In this document: piece by piece, positions 55,756 to 62,911 of the stretch
How positions within the stretch are numbered: position 1 is the first letter of the stretch
How the letters are laid out: each line of letters opens with the position of its first letter
NCBI GenBank assembly: GCA_947454525.1
Contig: CANGJM010000004.1
Coordinates: 1-64,000 of the forward strand
DNA: 64,000 bases
Source: Flavobacteriales bacterium
GTDB taxonomy: Bacteria > Bacteroidota > Bacteroidia > Flavobacteriales_D > Crocinitomicaceae
Reading direction: 5' to 3'
Program-made: the position numbers and the translations under genes
The notes under the pieces: generated by a model
Seen by the model: only the letters and a program-made list of their open reading frames with translations
Database searches by the model: none
What the model was told of the DNA's origin: nothing

Positions 55756-56499
55756 ATGAACAGGATTTTAAATATTGGCAAAGTGCTCATGGCATTTGTA
55801 TTGATCATTGTATTTGGATCAGTAGGCACCTTACTTCGCATCGTTTCTTTCGGGACTTTAACCAATTTCAATCGGACGGTTTGGATTCCTTTATTTTGTA
55901 AAATCGCCTTGCGCACAATGGGAATTCGCGTTGAAAACCGTGTAGAATTACCCTCCTCAAACACTCCTTTTTTTATTACATTCAATCACAATTCTTATTT
56001 GGATGGATTTGTACTCATGAGTTTAGGGATTCGGAATATGCGCATTCTAATGAGTGAAAAAATGTTGGTTTTTCTGCCAGTTTGGTTGATTTCATTTTCC
56101 ATAGGACTCTTATACATTCCGATGAAAAATCATCCCAAAAGAAGGATGCGTTATTTTTTCAAAGTGGAAAAATTAATCAGCAAAGAAAAAGTGCACATTA
56201 TGGGATCCTCTGAAGGAGTGCACACCTATGCAGATCGCATTGCACCGTTTAATCGTGGTGTGTATCATATGGCGGTCAATTGCCAAATTCCAGTAATTCC
56301 TTTGTTTATTTACACACCCATTGAATCGAATCCCTACGCTAATTTTCGTCCGTTTAAACGTGGTACCATTATCATTGAAAACCTAGGATTGGTTGAAACA
56401 AACGATTGGAAAATAGAAAATTTAGACCAACATGTAGCGGATGTTCGTTCCAAATATGTGGAGCGTTTTAATCAATATTATCACCTTAACACGGAATAA
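55756..56499 (+). CDS. PlsC-type acyltransferase
   Basis: A 247-residue membrane-anchored acyltransferase of the 1-acyl-sn-glycerol-3-phosphate acyltransferase superfamily. A long N-terminal helix (LMAFVLIIVFGSVGTLLRIV) precedes the NHx4D motif (His78, Asp83 in NHNSYLDGF) and the GSSEGVHT motif. The usual acceptor is lysophosphatidic acid, but the variant EGVHT where EGTR is common leaves the acceptor open. It is three bases before an aminotransferase gene, and the three genes form an operon. Confidence 0.85.
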   Translation: MNRILNIGKVLMAFVLIIVFGSVGTLLRIVSFGTLTNFNRTVWIPLFCKIALRTMGIRVENRVELPSSNTPFFITFNHNSYLDGFVLMSLGIRNMRILMSEKMLVFLPVWLISFSIGLLYIPMKNHPKRRMRYFFKVEKLISKEKVHIMGSSEGVHTYADRIAPFNRGVYHMAVNCQIPVIPLFIYTPIESNPYANFRPFKRGTIIIENLGLVETNDWKIENLDQHVADVRSKYVERFNQYYHLNTE

Positions 56500-56502
56500 G
56501 AA

Positions 56503-57912
56503 ATGAATCCAAACGAAATTTTTACTCGCGCAGCACGAATTGCGTCCAAACAACTTCCCGAGCTAAATCCAAATGCTTTAAATGCGGCGATTGATGAAAT
56601 AAAAGCAAGGACTCAGCGCTCAGCAGCATTGAACGAAAGGGCGAAAAAAGTCCTGCCAAATGGTTCTCAACATACATTGCCTTTATCCAATCCATACCCT
56701 TTCTTTATGAATAAAGGAACGGGTAGTTCCCTGCTTGACGTGGATGGAAATGAATACACCGATTATATTTTGAGTGGTGGAGCGATTATTCTAGGACACA
56801 ACGATCCTGGCTTAATTCACAGTATTCAGGAATTATTATCCAACAAAACACACTTCCACGGACATTTTGACGAATTGGAATTGGATGCTGCAGAACAGTT
56901 GATCTCCTTTTTCCCTTCCATTGAAAAAGTAAGATTTACGGCGAGTGGGAGTGAAGCAAATAATGCAGCGATTAAAATAGCGCGAGCTGTTACTGGAAAG
57001 AAGAAACTCATAAAATTTTTGGGACATTACCACGGTTGGGGACATGAGTATTTGATGGATGTGGAAGTGCCCGGTTCGGGGAAATTTGTCACTAATGGCA
57101 TTCCTGATGAATACATGGATCAAACGATTTTGGTTCCGCCGAATGACTTGGAAAAACTAGAAGATGCGTTTAGAGAACATCAAGCGGATGGTGGAATTGC
57201 AGCCATCATCATTGAGCCTTATGGCGCCGAATCAGGGTTGGTCCCAATTATGGACGGATTCAATGAAGCGGCACTAGAAATGGCACATCGCTATGGAGCC
57301 TTGTACATTATGGATGAGGTTGTAACGGGATTTCGCTTAGGGAAAGGTGGAGCTCAACAGCGCTTGGGAGTCATGCCGGATTTAACGACTTTAGGAAAAG
57401 GACTCATGAACGGATTTCCTTCCTGTGGTGCGGTTGGCGGTAAAAGCGAATACATGGATGCGGCAAATGTCAGCATTCCATACAAAACACCATACACCTA
57501 CGTAGCGGGTACACTTTCGGGAAATGCCTTGTCGGTTGCCGCGTGTAAATATGTTGTTTCTACGCTGGCAACCAGCAATCTGCTCGAAACAGCGGAGTCC
57601 ATGGCGGAGGATGTTGTGCGAAAATTAAACGCACTTTTCGCAGCATATGAATCGGATTTTTTTGCCTACAATATTGGAAATATTTTACGCGTTGAATTAA
57701 CAGCTCCGCATGCGGTTCCATTAACCTCTCCGGAAGCGTTGATGGAAGTTGTTCATCGTAGACAAACACTTTCTTCTTATTCTGTGCTAGTTGCCTCAAC
57801 AGGAGTCTTGTCAAGACATGGGAGAGACTTTGTGAGTTGCGCGCACACACTTGCGGACAATGATCGGTATGTTGCGGGGTATGAAAAATTACTTCAAAGT
57901 TTTATTCGATGA
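56503..57912 (+). CDS. Class III (glutamate-1-semialdehyde aminotransferase-like) PLP enzyme
   Basis: A 469-residue PLP enzyme of the GSA-aminomutase group. The Schiff-base Lys299 is in TTLGKGLMNGF, the cofactor aspartate Asp271 in YIMDEVVTGFR, and SGGAIILGHNDP and TASGSEANNAAIK are conserved. The N-terminal 50 residues are an extension. A plain HemL role is not excluded, but no heme genes are nearby. Its place between an acyltransferase and an SDR suggests an amino-containing lipid or small molecule. Confidence 0.87.
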   Translation: MNPNEIFTRAARIASKQLPELNPNALNAAIDEIKARTQRSAALNERAKKVLPNGSQHTLPLSNPYPFFMNKGTGSSLLDVDGNEYTDYILSGGAIILGHNDPGLIHSIQELLSNKTHFHGHFDELELDAAEQLISFFPSIEKVRFTASGSEANNAAIKIARAVTGKKKLIKFLGHYHGWGHEYLMDVEVPGSGKFVTNGIPDEYMDQTILVPPNDLEKLEDAFREHQADGGIAAIIIEPYGAESGLVPIMDGFNEAALEMAHRYGALYIMDEVVTGFRLGKGGAQQRLGVMPDLTTLGKGLMNGFPSCGAVGGKSEYMDAANVSIPYKTPYTYVAGTLSGNALSVAACKYVVSTLATSNLLETAESMAEDVVRKLNALFAAYESDFFAYNIGNILRVELTAPHAVPLTSPEALMEVVHRRQTLSSYSVLVASTGVLSRHGRDFVSCAHTLADNDRYVAGYEKLLQSFIR

Positions 57913-58706
57913 ATACGCCGAAACGCGTCTTAATTACCGGCGTTTCCAAAGGCATTGGGAAGGCGATTGCACTGGACTTAGTTCAGCAAGGATTCGAAGT
58001 TTATGGTACATCGCGTCGTCCTGACTTACTCACGAATAAAATAGGTGGTGTAACTTATATTCAACTTGATTTAAGTGATGAATCGTCGATCGAACGGTGT
58101 TTTCATGAGCTGTCAGATATTGATATGCTCATAAATAATGCTGGACAAAGTCAAATGGGACCTGCCGAAGAAATTTCAAACAATAAAGTTCGGGAGATCT
58201 TCGAAGTGAATTTCTTTGGGACCTTGAGTTTAACGAAGAAATATTTAAGTGTGATGCGTACAAAACGTAGCGGTAAAGTCATCAATATTGGAACCCTTTC
58301 TGGCACATTTGCCATGCCCTTTCAGTCGACGTATGGCTCTTCTAAAATTGCCTTGCGTATTTGGACACTGTGTTTGAGAAAAGAGATGAGGCCGTTTGGT
58401 GTACATGTGAGTACGATCGAACCATTTTACATCAATTCCGGTATTCAATTAGAATACATTTGTCCAGATGGATCCGATTACAAAGCTATTTCCGATGGCG
58501 TTTATGATCAGCGATCCAAAAACCTGTCTAAAGCGGTTCCACCAAACCAATTGGTTGCAACGGTCAATAAAATTATTCGTGCGAAAGATCCCAAAGGCAT
58601 GTACATTTCAGAACGAAAAGGAAGGTTGTTTAATTTTATCGGACGTTTCCTTTCAGGAACAACCATCGAAAAAATAGCGTGCAAAACGGCTGGAATAACC
58701 TATTAA
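57909..58706 (+). CDS. Short-chain dehydrogenase/reductase
   Basis: A 265-residue NAD(P)-dependent oxidoreductase with TGVSKGIG at residues 10-17 and the catalytic Tyr142 and Lys146 in STYGSSKIALR. NNAG is present (77-80). The start overlaps the aminotransferase stop by four bases (ATGA), so the genes are coupled. The substrate is unknown. The order acyltransferase-aminotransferase-SDR suggests successive steps on one molecule. Confidence 0.9.
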   Translation: MNTPKRVLITGVSKGIGKAIALDLVQQGFEVYGTSRRPDLLTNKIGGVTYIQLDLSDESSIERCFHELSDIDMLINNAGQSQMGPAEEISNNKVREIFEVNFFGTLSLTKKYLSVMRTKRSGKVINIGTLSGTFAMPFQSTYGSSKIALRIWTLCLRKEMRPFGVHVSTIEPFYINSGIQLEYICPDGSDYKAISDGVYDQRSKNLSKAVPPNQLVATVNKIIRAKDPKGMYISERKGRLFNFIGRFLSGTTIEKIACKTAGITY

Positions 58707-59063
58707 AGTCACTTTCTTATTTTTCTTGACGAGGCAATTACGTTTTCATCGTGAAAGTGCTACTTCCAAACGTCCACTTTGTGTTGCAAAGTTTGGGGTT
58801 ATGTAGTTTACTATGCTAACAGCTTCTCAGGATTTATTTCATACCGAGGGTACTAAAAAGGGTACTACATTCATCTGTTTAAGTTCTAAATCCATATTCA
58901 AACGGAAGGTTGCGGAAATTGGAGGTGTCAATTCATTCAAAATACATTTGCTGAAAAAATCAGGAAATATGAAAAAACACTATTTAAATTATTGGAAGAA
59001 TTGTGATTGATACAATAGAAAAAGTAAAAATATAATACTAGGTAGAATGAATTTTAAATTGTC
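58707..59063. other. Intergenic with a repeat-hairpin copy
   Basis: This gap holds the hairpin copy described at 58768. A 65-residue frame at 58813-59010 has no family, no promoter and low-complexity composition, so it is not annotated. Nothing else was recognised. Confidence 0.55.
58768..58796 (+). repeat. Dispersed copy of the GTCCACTTTG hairpin
   Basis: AAACGTCCACTTTGTGTTGC followed by AAAGTTTGG repeats, with two base differences, the stretch found at 60713 and 60849. It shows that part of the tRNA-Lys-side repeat is dispersed. Confidence 0.65.
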
Positions 59064-60467
59064 TCACAAATTCTTTTTTCTTAAAGAGGTAAGTTCAGTG
59101 CCAAAACCAAATTGAATGATCGGTGTAGCTTTTAAGCTTTCTCCCAAAACAAAACCAGATGTTTTATAACCAATTCGAGCACTCAAATACATAGGGCTTG
59201 ACGTGAATTTTTTTTCGATTAAAACATCAGCCATAAAACCATTTCCTCCTATTTCTTGAAACGGTTGGTTACTAAATTTAGAATTACCGAAATACATAGT
59301 AGGTTGTGAAAATACTTCGAAATGTGGAGATATTATAAAACCATTCTTATCTAAAAGATTTGACATTTTTATTCCTAAGCCGTAGTAATTTCTACCATAT
59401 GCCTCTCCATATCTAAATTGCAAATGCATTTTATTATTTGGAAACACTAAAGGTGTTCGTAGGTTGTATTCTAGCCCAAAAGGAGCCAAAACCAAAGAAA
59501 AAGCAGGCATAAATCTCACTTTTCCTATTCTTAATAACGGAAGTTTCATGTAACGTTCTCCTCTAATAATAAAATTACCTATAGAAAATAAACTAAAATA
59601 AAGATTCGGATCAGAAAACGCTGTAATGTAATTTGCTCTGTGAAAATCTCTTGATTTTATCTTGAATTTTTCATCAATATCTTGTACAATACTGTCATAT
59701 ATGAAATTCCCATTATTATACATAGTAGGATTATAAAGCAAATTCAAATTAAATAAATAACTGCCCATATCTCCTCCAAAGCCATATTCATCGGCATATT
59801 GTATGTATTGAAAATTATCCAACGATGTTTCTAGGTAAGTAGTAGCATCAGCATATGGTATTGAATTGTTTTTCACCCATTGTTCTTGACAATCAATACG
59901 ATGCAAATTTTCAGCCATCACTCCAGAAGCTGCGAGATGTATTCTTTGAGTTAAATGATAATTGTAATTTGAATTTTGATTGGAATAAACAACCGCAATA
60001 CCTACTTTTTGGTGATTGGCTTTATCAAAATTAAGGAAAATAGGAATAATTCCTTTTGTATGGTTTCTAGTTAGGTATAAATATATTGGCTGATAATAGG
60101 CTGCAAGTGTATAGTTTAAATTGTTTAAGCTTGCAACATGACCAATAACTTCATGGTTATAGAGCATCATATTAAATGCGATTTGCCTATCGAGAGCAGC
60201 GTATATGAGAAAACGACTCGTTGCTTTAAGAAACATTTGTTTCCCATCTCGTTGCTTCATCCAAGGTATCCTATCGTCGATTATGTAGTGAATGGATCGG
60301 TTAACGGATCTTAAATTTGTTGTGTAAGCAGCTGATGTGGTTGGAAGTCCCATTGAAAAATCCAAGTTAAACTTATGATTGGGAATTGAATTTATGGATT
60401 CTTGGCAAAAAGAGAACGTATGCCCATTCAAGAGAAAAAGTGTAAGTATTGTTATTCGTATCTTCAT
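59064..60467 (-). CDS. Outer-membrane-type exported hypothetical protein with HExxxH motif
   Basis: A 467-residue protein with a signal peptide (ITILTLFLLNGHTFSFCQ). The sequence alternates short beta-strands ending in aromatic residues (MHLQFRYGEAYGRNYYGLGI, YLSARIGYKTSGFVLG), as in outer-membrane barrels. A conserved-looking YNHEVIGHVAS lies in a helical part near residue 105, and is not the zincin HExxH. The gene is visibly more AT-rich than its neighbours, with many ATA codons, hinting at transfer. No family is recognised. Confidence 0.7.
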   Translation of the reverse strand: MKIRITILTLFLLNGHTFSFCQESINSIPNHKFNLDFSMGLPTTSAAYTTNLRSVNRSIHYIIDDRIPWMKQRDGKQMFLKATSRFLIYAALDRQIAFNMMLYNHEVIGHVASLNNLNYTLAAYYQPIYLYLTRNHTKGIIPIFLNFDKANHQKVGIAVVYSNQNSNYNYHLTQRIHLAASGVMAENLHRIDCQEQWVKNNSIPYADATTYLETSLDNFQYIQYADEYGFGGDMGSYLFNLNLLYNPTMYNNGNFIYDSIVQDIDEKFKIKSRDFHRANYITAFSDPNLYFSLFSIGNFIIRGERYMKLPLLRIGKVRFMPAFSLVLAPFGLEYNLRTPLVFPNNKMHLQFRYGEAYGRNYYGLGIKMSNLLDKNGFIISPHFEVFSQPTMYFGNSKFSNQPFQEIGGNGFMADVLIEKKFTSSPMYLSARIGYKTSGFVLGESLKATPIIQFGFGTELTSLRKKNL

Positions 60468-60660
60468 GTTTGGAATAAAATGTTTCGGGCTTGTGGTTCG
60501 CCCAGTATATTTTAATAATAATCTATTTTCTAAAAATACGAATAGTTTGATTCAAATTAAACGCTTCAACGAATTGTTTTCTTGAGTTGACGCTTTACAC
60601 CCTCGCTTCGCTGCAGTTGCAATGCTGCGGAACATCTTTGCCAATGTCTTCACAATCTTA

Positions 60661-60771
60661 ATCCGCTGGGATTACGCTGACGCGTTTTCCCTGAATGGGG
60701 CTCAGCCCAAACAAACGTCCACTTTGCGTTGCAAAGTCTGGACTTTTTTTGTTTTCTCGGTTTTTTGAAAT
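60661..60771 (+). repeat. Repeat unit A, about 111 bp
   Basis: The unit begins ATCCGCTGGGATTACGCTGA and ends in a T-rich TTTTTTGAAAT. Inside is GTCCACTTTGCGTTGCAAAG followed by TCTGGAC, an imperfect hairpin with a T-run. It is nearly identical to unit B. Its first bases resemble the T-arm end of the adjacent tRNA-Lys. Confidence 0.8.
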
Positions 60772-60796
60772 GGTTTCGAGCGTGTTTGATAAAATG

Positions 60797-60907
60797 ATCC
60801 GCTGGGATTACGCTGACGCGTTTTCCCTGAATGGGGCTCATCCCAAACAAACGTCCACTTTGCGTTGCAAAGTCTGGACTTTTTTTGTTTTCTCCGCTTT
60901 TTGAAAT
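60797..60907 (+). repeat. Repeat unit B, about 111 bp
   Basis: This copy of unit A is shifted by 136 bases, with only a few changes (CTCAGCCC to CTCATCCC and CGGTTTTTTG to CGCTTTTTTG). The spacer after each copy is also related but more diverged. Confidence 0.8.
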
Positions 60908-60930
60908 AAATTTCAAACGCGTTTAAAACA

Positions 60931-60960
60931 AAAAAAGTCCACTTCTCTCGAAGTGGACTT
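60931..60960 (-). terminator. Intrinsic terminator of tRNA-Lys
   Basis: GTCCACTTC, a four-base TCTC loop and GAAGTGGAC form a perfect 9-bp stem, flanked by A and T runs so that the hairpin works on the minus strand after the tRNA. The stem sequence is related to the hairpin in repeat units A and B. Confidence 0.85.
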
Positions 60961-60967
60961 TTGTTTG

Positions 60968-61040
60968 TGATCCCGCTGGGATTCGAACCCAGGGCCCATA
61001 CATTAAAAGTGTATTGCTCTACCAGCTGAGCTACGGAATC
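60968..61040 (-). tRNA. tRNA-Lys (anticodon TTT)
   Basis: The minus strand reads a 73-base cloverleaf starting GATTCCGTAGCTCAGCTGGT. The anticodon loop CTTTTAA carries TTT, the T-arm is CTGGGTTCGAATCCCAG, and the acceptor stem closes with CGGGATC and discriminator A. All arms pair, with one T-G in the acceptor stem. The 3' CCA is not encoded. A consensus promoter lies upstream and an intrinsic terminator follows eight bases beyond the 3' end. Confidence 0.97.
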
Positions 61041-61054
61041 AATTAATTCGGGTG

Positions 61055-61085
61055 CAAAGATATGATTATTCTTTTGTTATCACAA
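61055..61085 (-). promoter_or_regulatory. Promoter of tRNA-Lys
   Basis: On the minus strand TTG (61085-61083) is followed after 20 bases by TATCTTTG (61062-61055), then CACCCGAATTAATT. It matches the rpsF promoter almost base for base from TATCTTTGCACCCGA onward. Confidence 0.85.
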
Positions 61086-61104
61086 TATTATTGCAGTAAA
61101 TTTG
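61073..61104 (+). promoter_or_regulatory. Promoter of aroK
   Basis: TTTG at 61073-61076 is followed after 20 bases by TAAATTTG at 61097-61104, a full match to the consensus. It overlaps and interlocks with the divergent tRNA-Lys promoter. Confidence 0.8.
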
Positions 61105-61108
61105 ATAA

Positions 61109-61132
61109 TAATTGGTGAAAAAAAACCAATTA
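61109..61132 (+). repeat. 8-bp inverted repeat at the aroK transcription start
   Basis: TAATTGGT, an eight-base A-rich loop and ACCAATTA form a perfect inverted repeat right where transcription should begin. It could be an operator or a 5' mRNA hairpin. Confidence 0.5.
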
Positions 61133-61158
61133 ACTGATTTTCAAGTAAAAATAGGATT

Positions 61159-61659
61159 TTGAAGGGTGTGATTTTTTTAGTGGGGATGATGGGTGCAGGG
61201 AAAACAAGTCTGGGAAAGACCTTGGCTAAGCAATCTGGACTTCCATTTTTAGATACGGATGCGTACATAAAAGTTCAGACCGGACAATCGATTCCAGAAA
61301 TTTTTAGCTCCAAGGGTGAGGTTGCCTTTCGTAAATTAGAAGAAGAGTGCTTTCACTCATTAACACCGAATGCTCAATGGATCGCAACAGGTGGGGGATT
61401 CCCTTGTTACAATGACTTAATGGTGAAAATGAAGCAACTTGGAACCGTGGTTTATTTGAAAATGACACCTGAAGAATTAAATAAGCGCATTCAAAGTGTT
61501 GCGAATCGACCCTTGTTGCAAACAAGTGAACCGATCAACGAGTTAACTCGATTATTACTCGAACGAACAGAAATTTACGAGATGGCTGATTTCGTGATCA
61601 ATGGAAATCAAACAACGGATAACTTGGTCAAAGAATTTCAGAAACTTGGTTTAATATAA
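61159..61659 (+). CDS. aroK: Shikimate kinase
   Basis: A 166-residue P-loop kinase that makes shikimate 3-phosphate on the way to chorismate. Walker A is GMMGAGKT (9-16), the shikimate-binding LDTDAYI and the GGGFP turn follow, and the LID region has RPLL. The start is a TTG at 61159 in the track, and a GTG at 61168 (MIFLVGMMG) fits the family equally well. It has a consensus promoter interlocked with tRNA-Lys and ends in a nine-base convergent overlap with the next gene. Confidence 0.92.
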   Translation: MKGVIFLVGMMGAGKTSLGKTLAKQSGLPFLDTDAYIKVQTGQSIPEIFSSKGEVAFRKLEEECFHSLTPNAQWIATGGGFPCYNDLMVKMKQLGTVVYLKMTPEELNKRIQSVANRPLLQTSEPINELTRLLLERTEIYEMADFVINGNQTTDNLVKEFQKLGLI

Positions 61660-62331
61660 GTCCTTTCTAAATCCAACGTTGAAAATCACAAATAAGGCGG
61701 AAAGCAATTGTGTTTGACTTGCAGTATAATTACTGGCTGTTGGTTTCGTCAATAAATATTGTCCACTTAAATCCGCGTAAACTGTTCCAATGGCTGGAAA
61801 GGTATACTTAACTCCAACTTGAAGTCCTAATGCAAGGCTTAAAATGGTGCCTTCGCGCTCTTCTCCCGGACTCAATGAATAGTTGTCGGCCCAAGTATAT
61901 TGTCCTGTTGCATCTGTCGTTGAATACTCGTTTTTGACCTTGTTTACAATGACCATGATGTTGGTGCCTGAATAACCTGAAAACCCATAATCAAAGTCGT
62001 TGCCAATGTATCTGCGTGTTCCTCCTTCAAATAACATATAATTCGTTGATCGTCCATAATTCACCGTTAAGTTGTATGGATTAACGTTCATGCTGTTTCC
62101 TGTCACAACAGTGGACTGTGTAGTGGATTCTGTCACTGGGAAAAAATAGCTAAATCTACCGTAAACGGATTGGTCCGTAGATCTTGGAACCTCAATTCCT
62201 AGGTGTAAATTACCAAACGATTTTGGGGCTCCAAATCCTTTTAAAACACCTGTTCCTGCATCAAAGCTTATTTGAGCACTGACAACTTGAGGAAGAAACA
62301 AAAGTAAATTGGCAACTAAAAATGATTTCAT
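61651..62331 (-). CDS. Outer-membrane beta-barrel-like hypothetical protein
   Basis: This 226-residue exported protein has a signal peptide (FLVANLLLFLPQVVSAQ) and alternating strands of barrel type (VYGRFSYFFPVTESTTQS, LSLALGLQVGVKYTFP), ending in a C-terminal aromatic strand (LFVIFNVGFRKDLY). It belongs to no recognised named family. It overlaps the tag gene by four bases upstream and converges on aroK. Confidence 0.75.
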   Translation of the reverse strand: MKSFLVANLLLFLPQVVSAQISFDAGTGVLKGFGAPKSFGNLHLGIEVPRSTDQSVYGRFSYFFPVTESTTQSTVVTGNSMNVNPYNLTVNYGRSTNYMLFEGGTRRYIGNDFDYGFSGYSGTNIMVIVNKVKNEYSTTDATGQYTWADNYSLSPGEEREGTILSLALGLQVGVKYTFPAIGTVYADLSGQYLLTKPTASNYTASQTQLLSALFVIFNVGFRKDLY

Positions 62332-62852
62332 ATGGTTATTGTTTTGTGCGTTAAAATCGGACAGCCCTCTTCATGTGCTCCTTCGATTATTCCTAAACTG
62401 AATAAAAACTCTTTCACAATCTCTGTTCCAACAAATTTAAAGTTCTTTTTGAAGAGTTTGACCCATTCTTCGGTATTTTTTGTTTCAATGGATTCAAGCC
62501 ATGCGAAAAAGGTTCCATGCTCTTTTCTTAACGCAATAACTTGATTTGCATTGTATACAACGGCTTCTATTTTTTTTCTATGACGAATAATTCCTTCGTT
62601 TGTCATGAGTTGATCAATGACCGACGGTGTATACTGTGCGATTCGGTCTATGTTGAAATTGTCGAATGCTTGCCGAAACTGCTCCTCACGTTTGAGGATG
62701 ATGTCCCAACTTAATCCAGCTTGATTTATTTCTAATATTAAACGTCCAAAAAGTTCGTCGTCATCGCTGATTTTCACCCCGTATTTTGTATCGTGATAGA
62801 TTCGATGAATGTTGTCCAGTGGTAGTTTTCGGCAATATTCACAATAAGTCAT
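62328..62852 (-). CDS. tag: DNA-3-methyladenine glycosylase I
   Basis: A 174-residue base-excision repair glycosylase that removes 3-methyladenine. The zinc-snap ligands are Cys4, His20, His160 and Cys164, in MTYCEYC, RIYHDTKYG and GAHEEGCPI. LSWDIILKREEQFRQAF matches the family. The track starts at a TTG (62858). The ATG at 62852 is taken because it puts Cys4 in place. It is upstream of, and overlaps, the barrel-like gene. Confidence 0.92.
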   Translation of the reverse strand: MTYCEYCRKLPLDNIHRIYHDTKYGVKISDDDELFGRLILEINQAGLSWDIILKREEQFRQAFDNFNIDRIAQYTPSVIDQLMTNEGIIRHRKKIEAVVYNANQVIALRKEHGTFFAWLESIETKNTEEWVKLFKKNFKFVGTEIVKEFLFSLGIIEGAHEEGCPILTHKTITI

Positions 62853-62911
62853 GAACAAATTTTTATTGATTGATAAAAATACGCGAATTTTCCGCTAAAT
62901 TTGTTGAAATC

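Larger units (their letters stand above)
60468..61158. other. Intergenic: repeats, terminator, tRNA-Lys and divergent promoters
   Basis: The region between the barrel-like gene and aroK holds the two 136-bp-period repeat copies (60661-60907), the tRNA-Lys terminator and gene, and the overlapping tRNA-Lys/aroK promoters. The 60540-60660 part, including CCCTCGCTTCGCTGCAG, has no assigned role. The 60-90-residue frames reported here are shadows of the repeats. Confidence 0.7.

Noticed and set aside
58813-59010. 65-residue frame MLTASQDLFHTEG...
   Set aside because: No promoter, no family and no conserved motif; it lies beside a repeat.
60650-60916. Frames inside the tRNA-Lys-side repeats, on both strands
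   Set aside because: They are shadows of the repeated DNA, and the duplicated peptide follows the 136-bp period.
61651-61659. Nine-base convergent overlap of aroK and the barrel-like gene as an antisense RNA
   Set aside because: Overlap alone does not show a regulatory RNA, and no promoter is visible for one.
62896-62903. TAAATTTG just before the propeller gene as its promoter
   Set aside because: It would start transcription only about two bases before the ATG; chance cannot be excluded.
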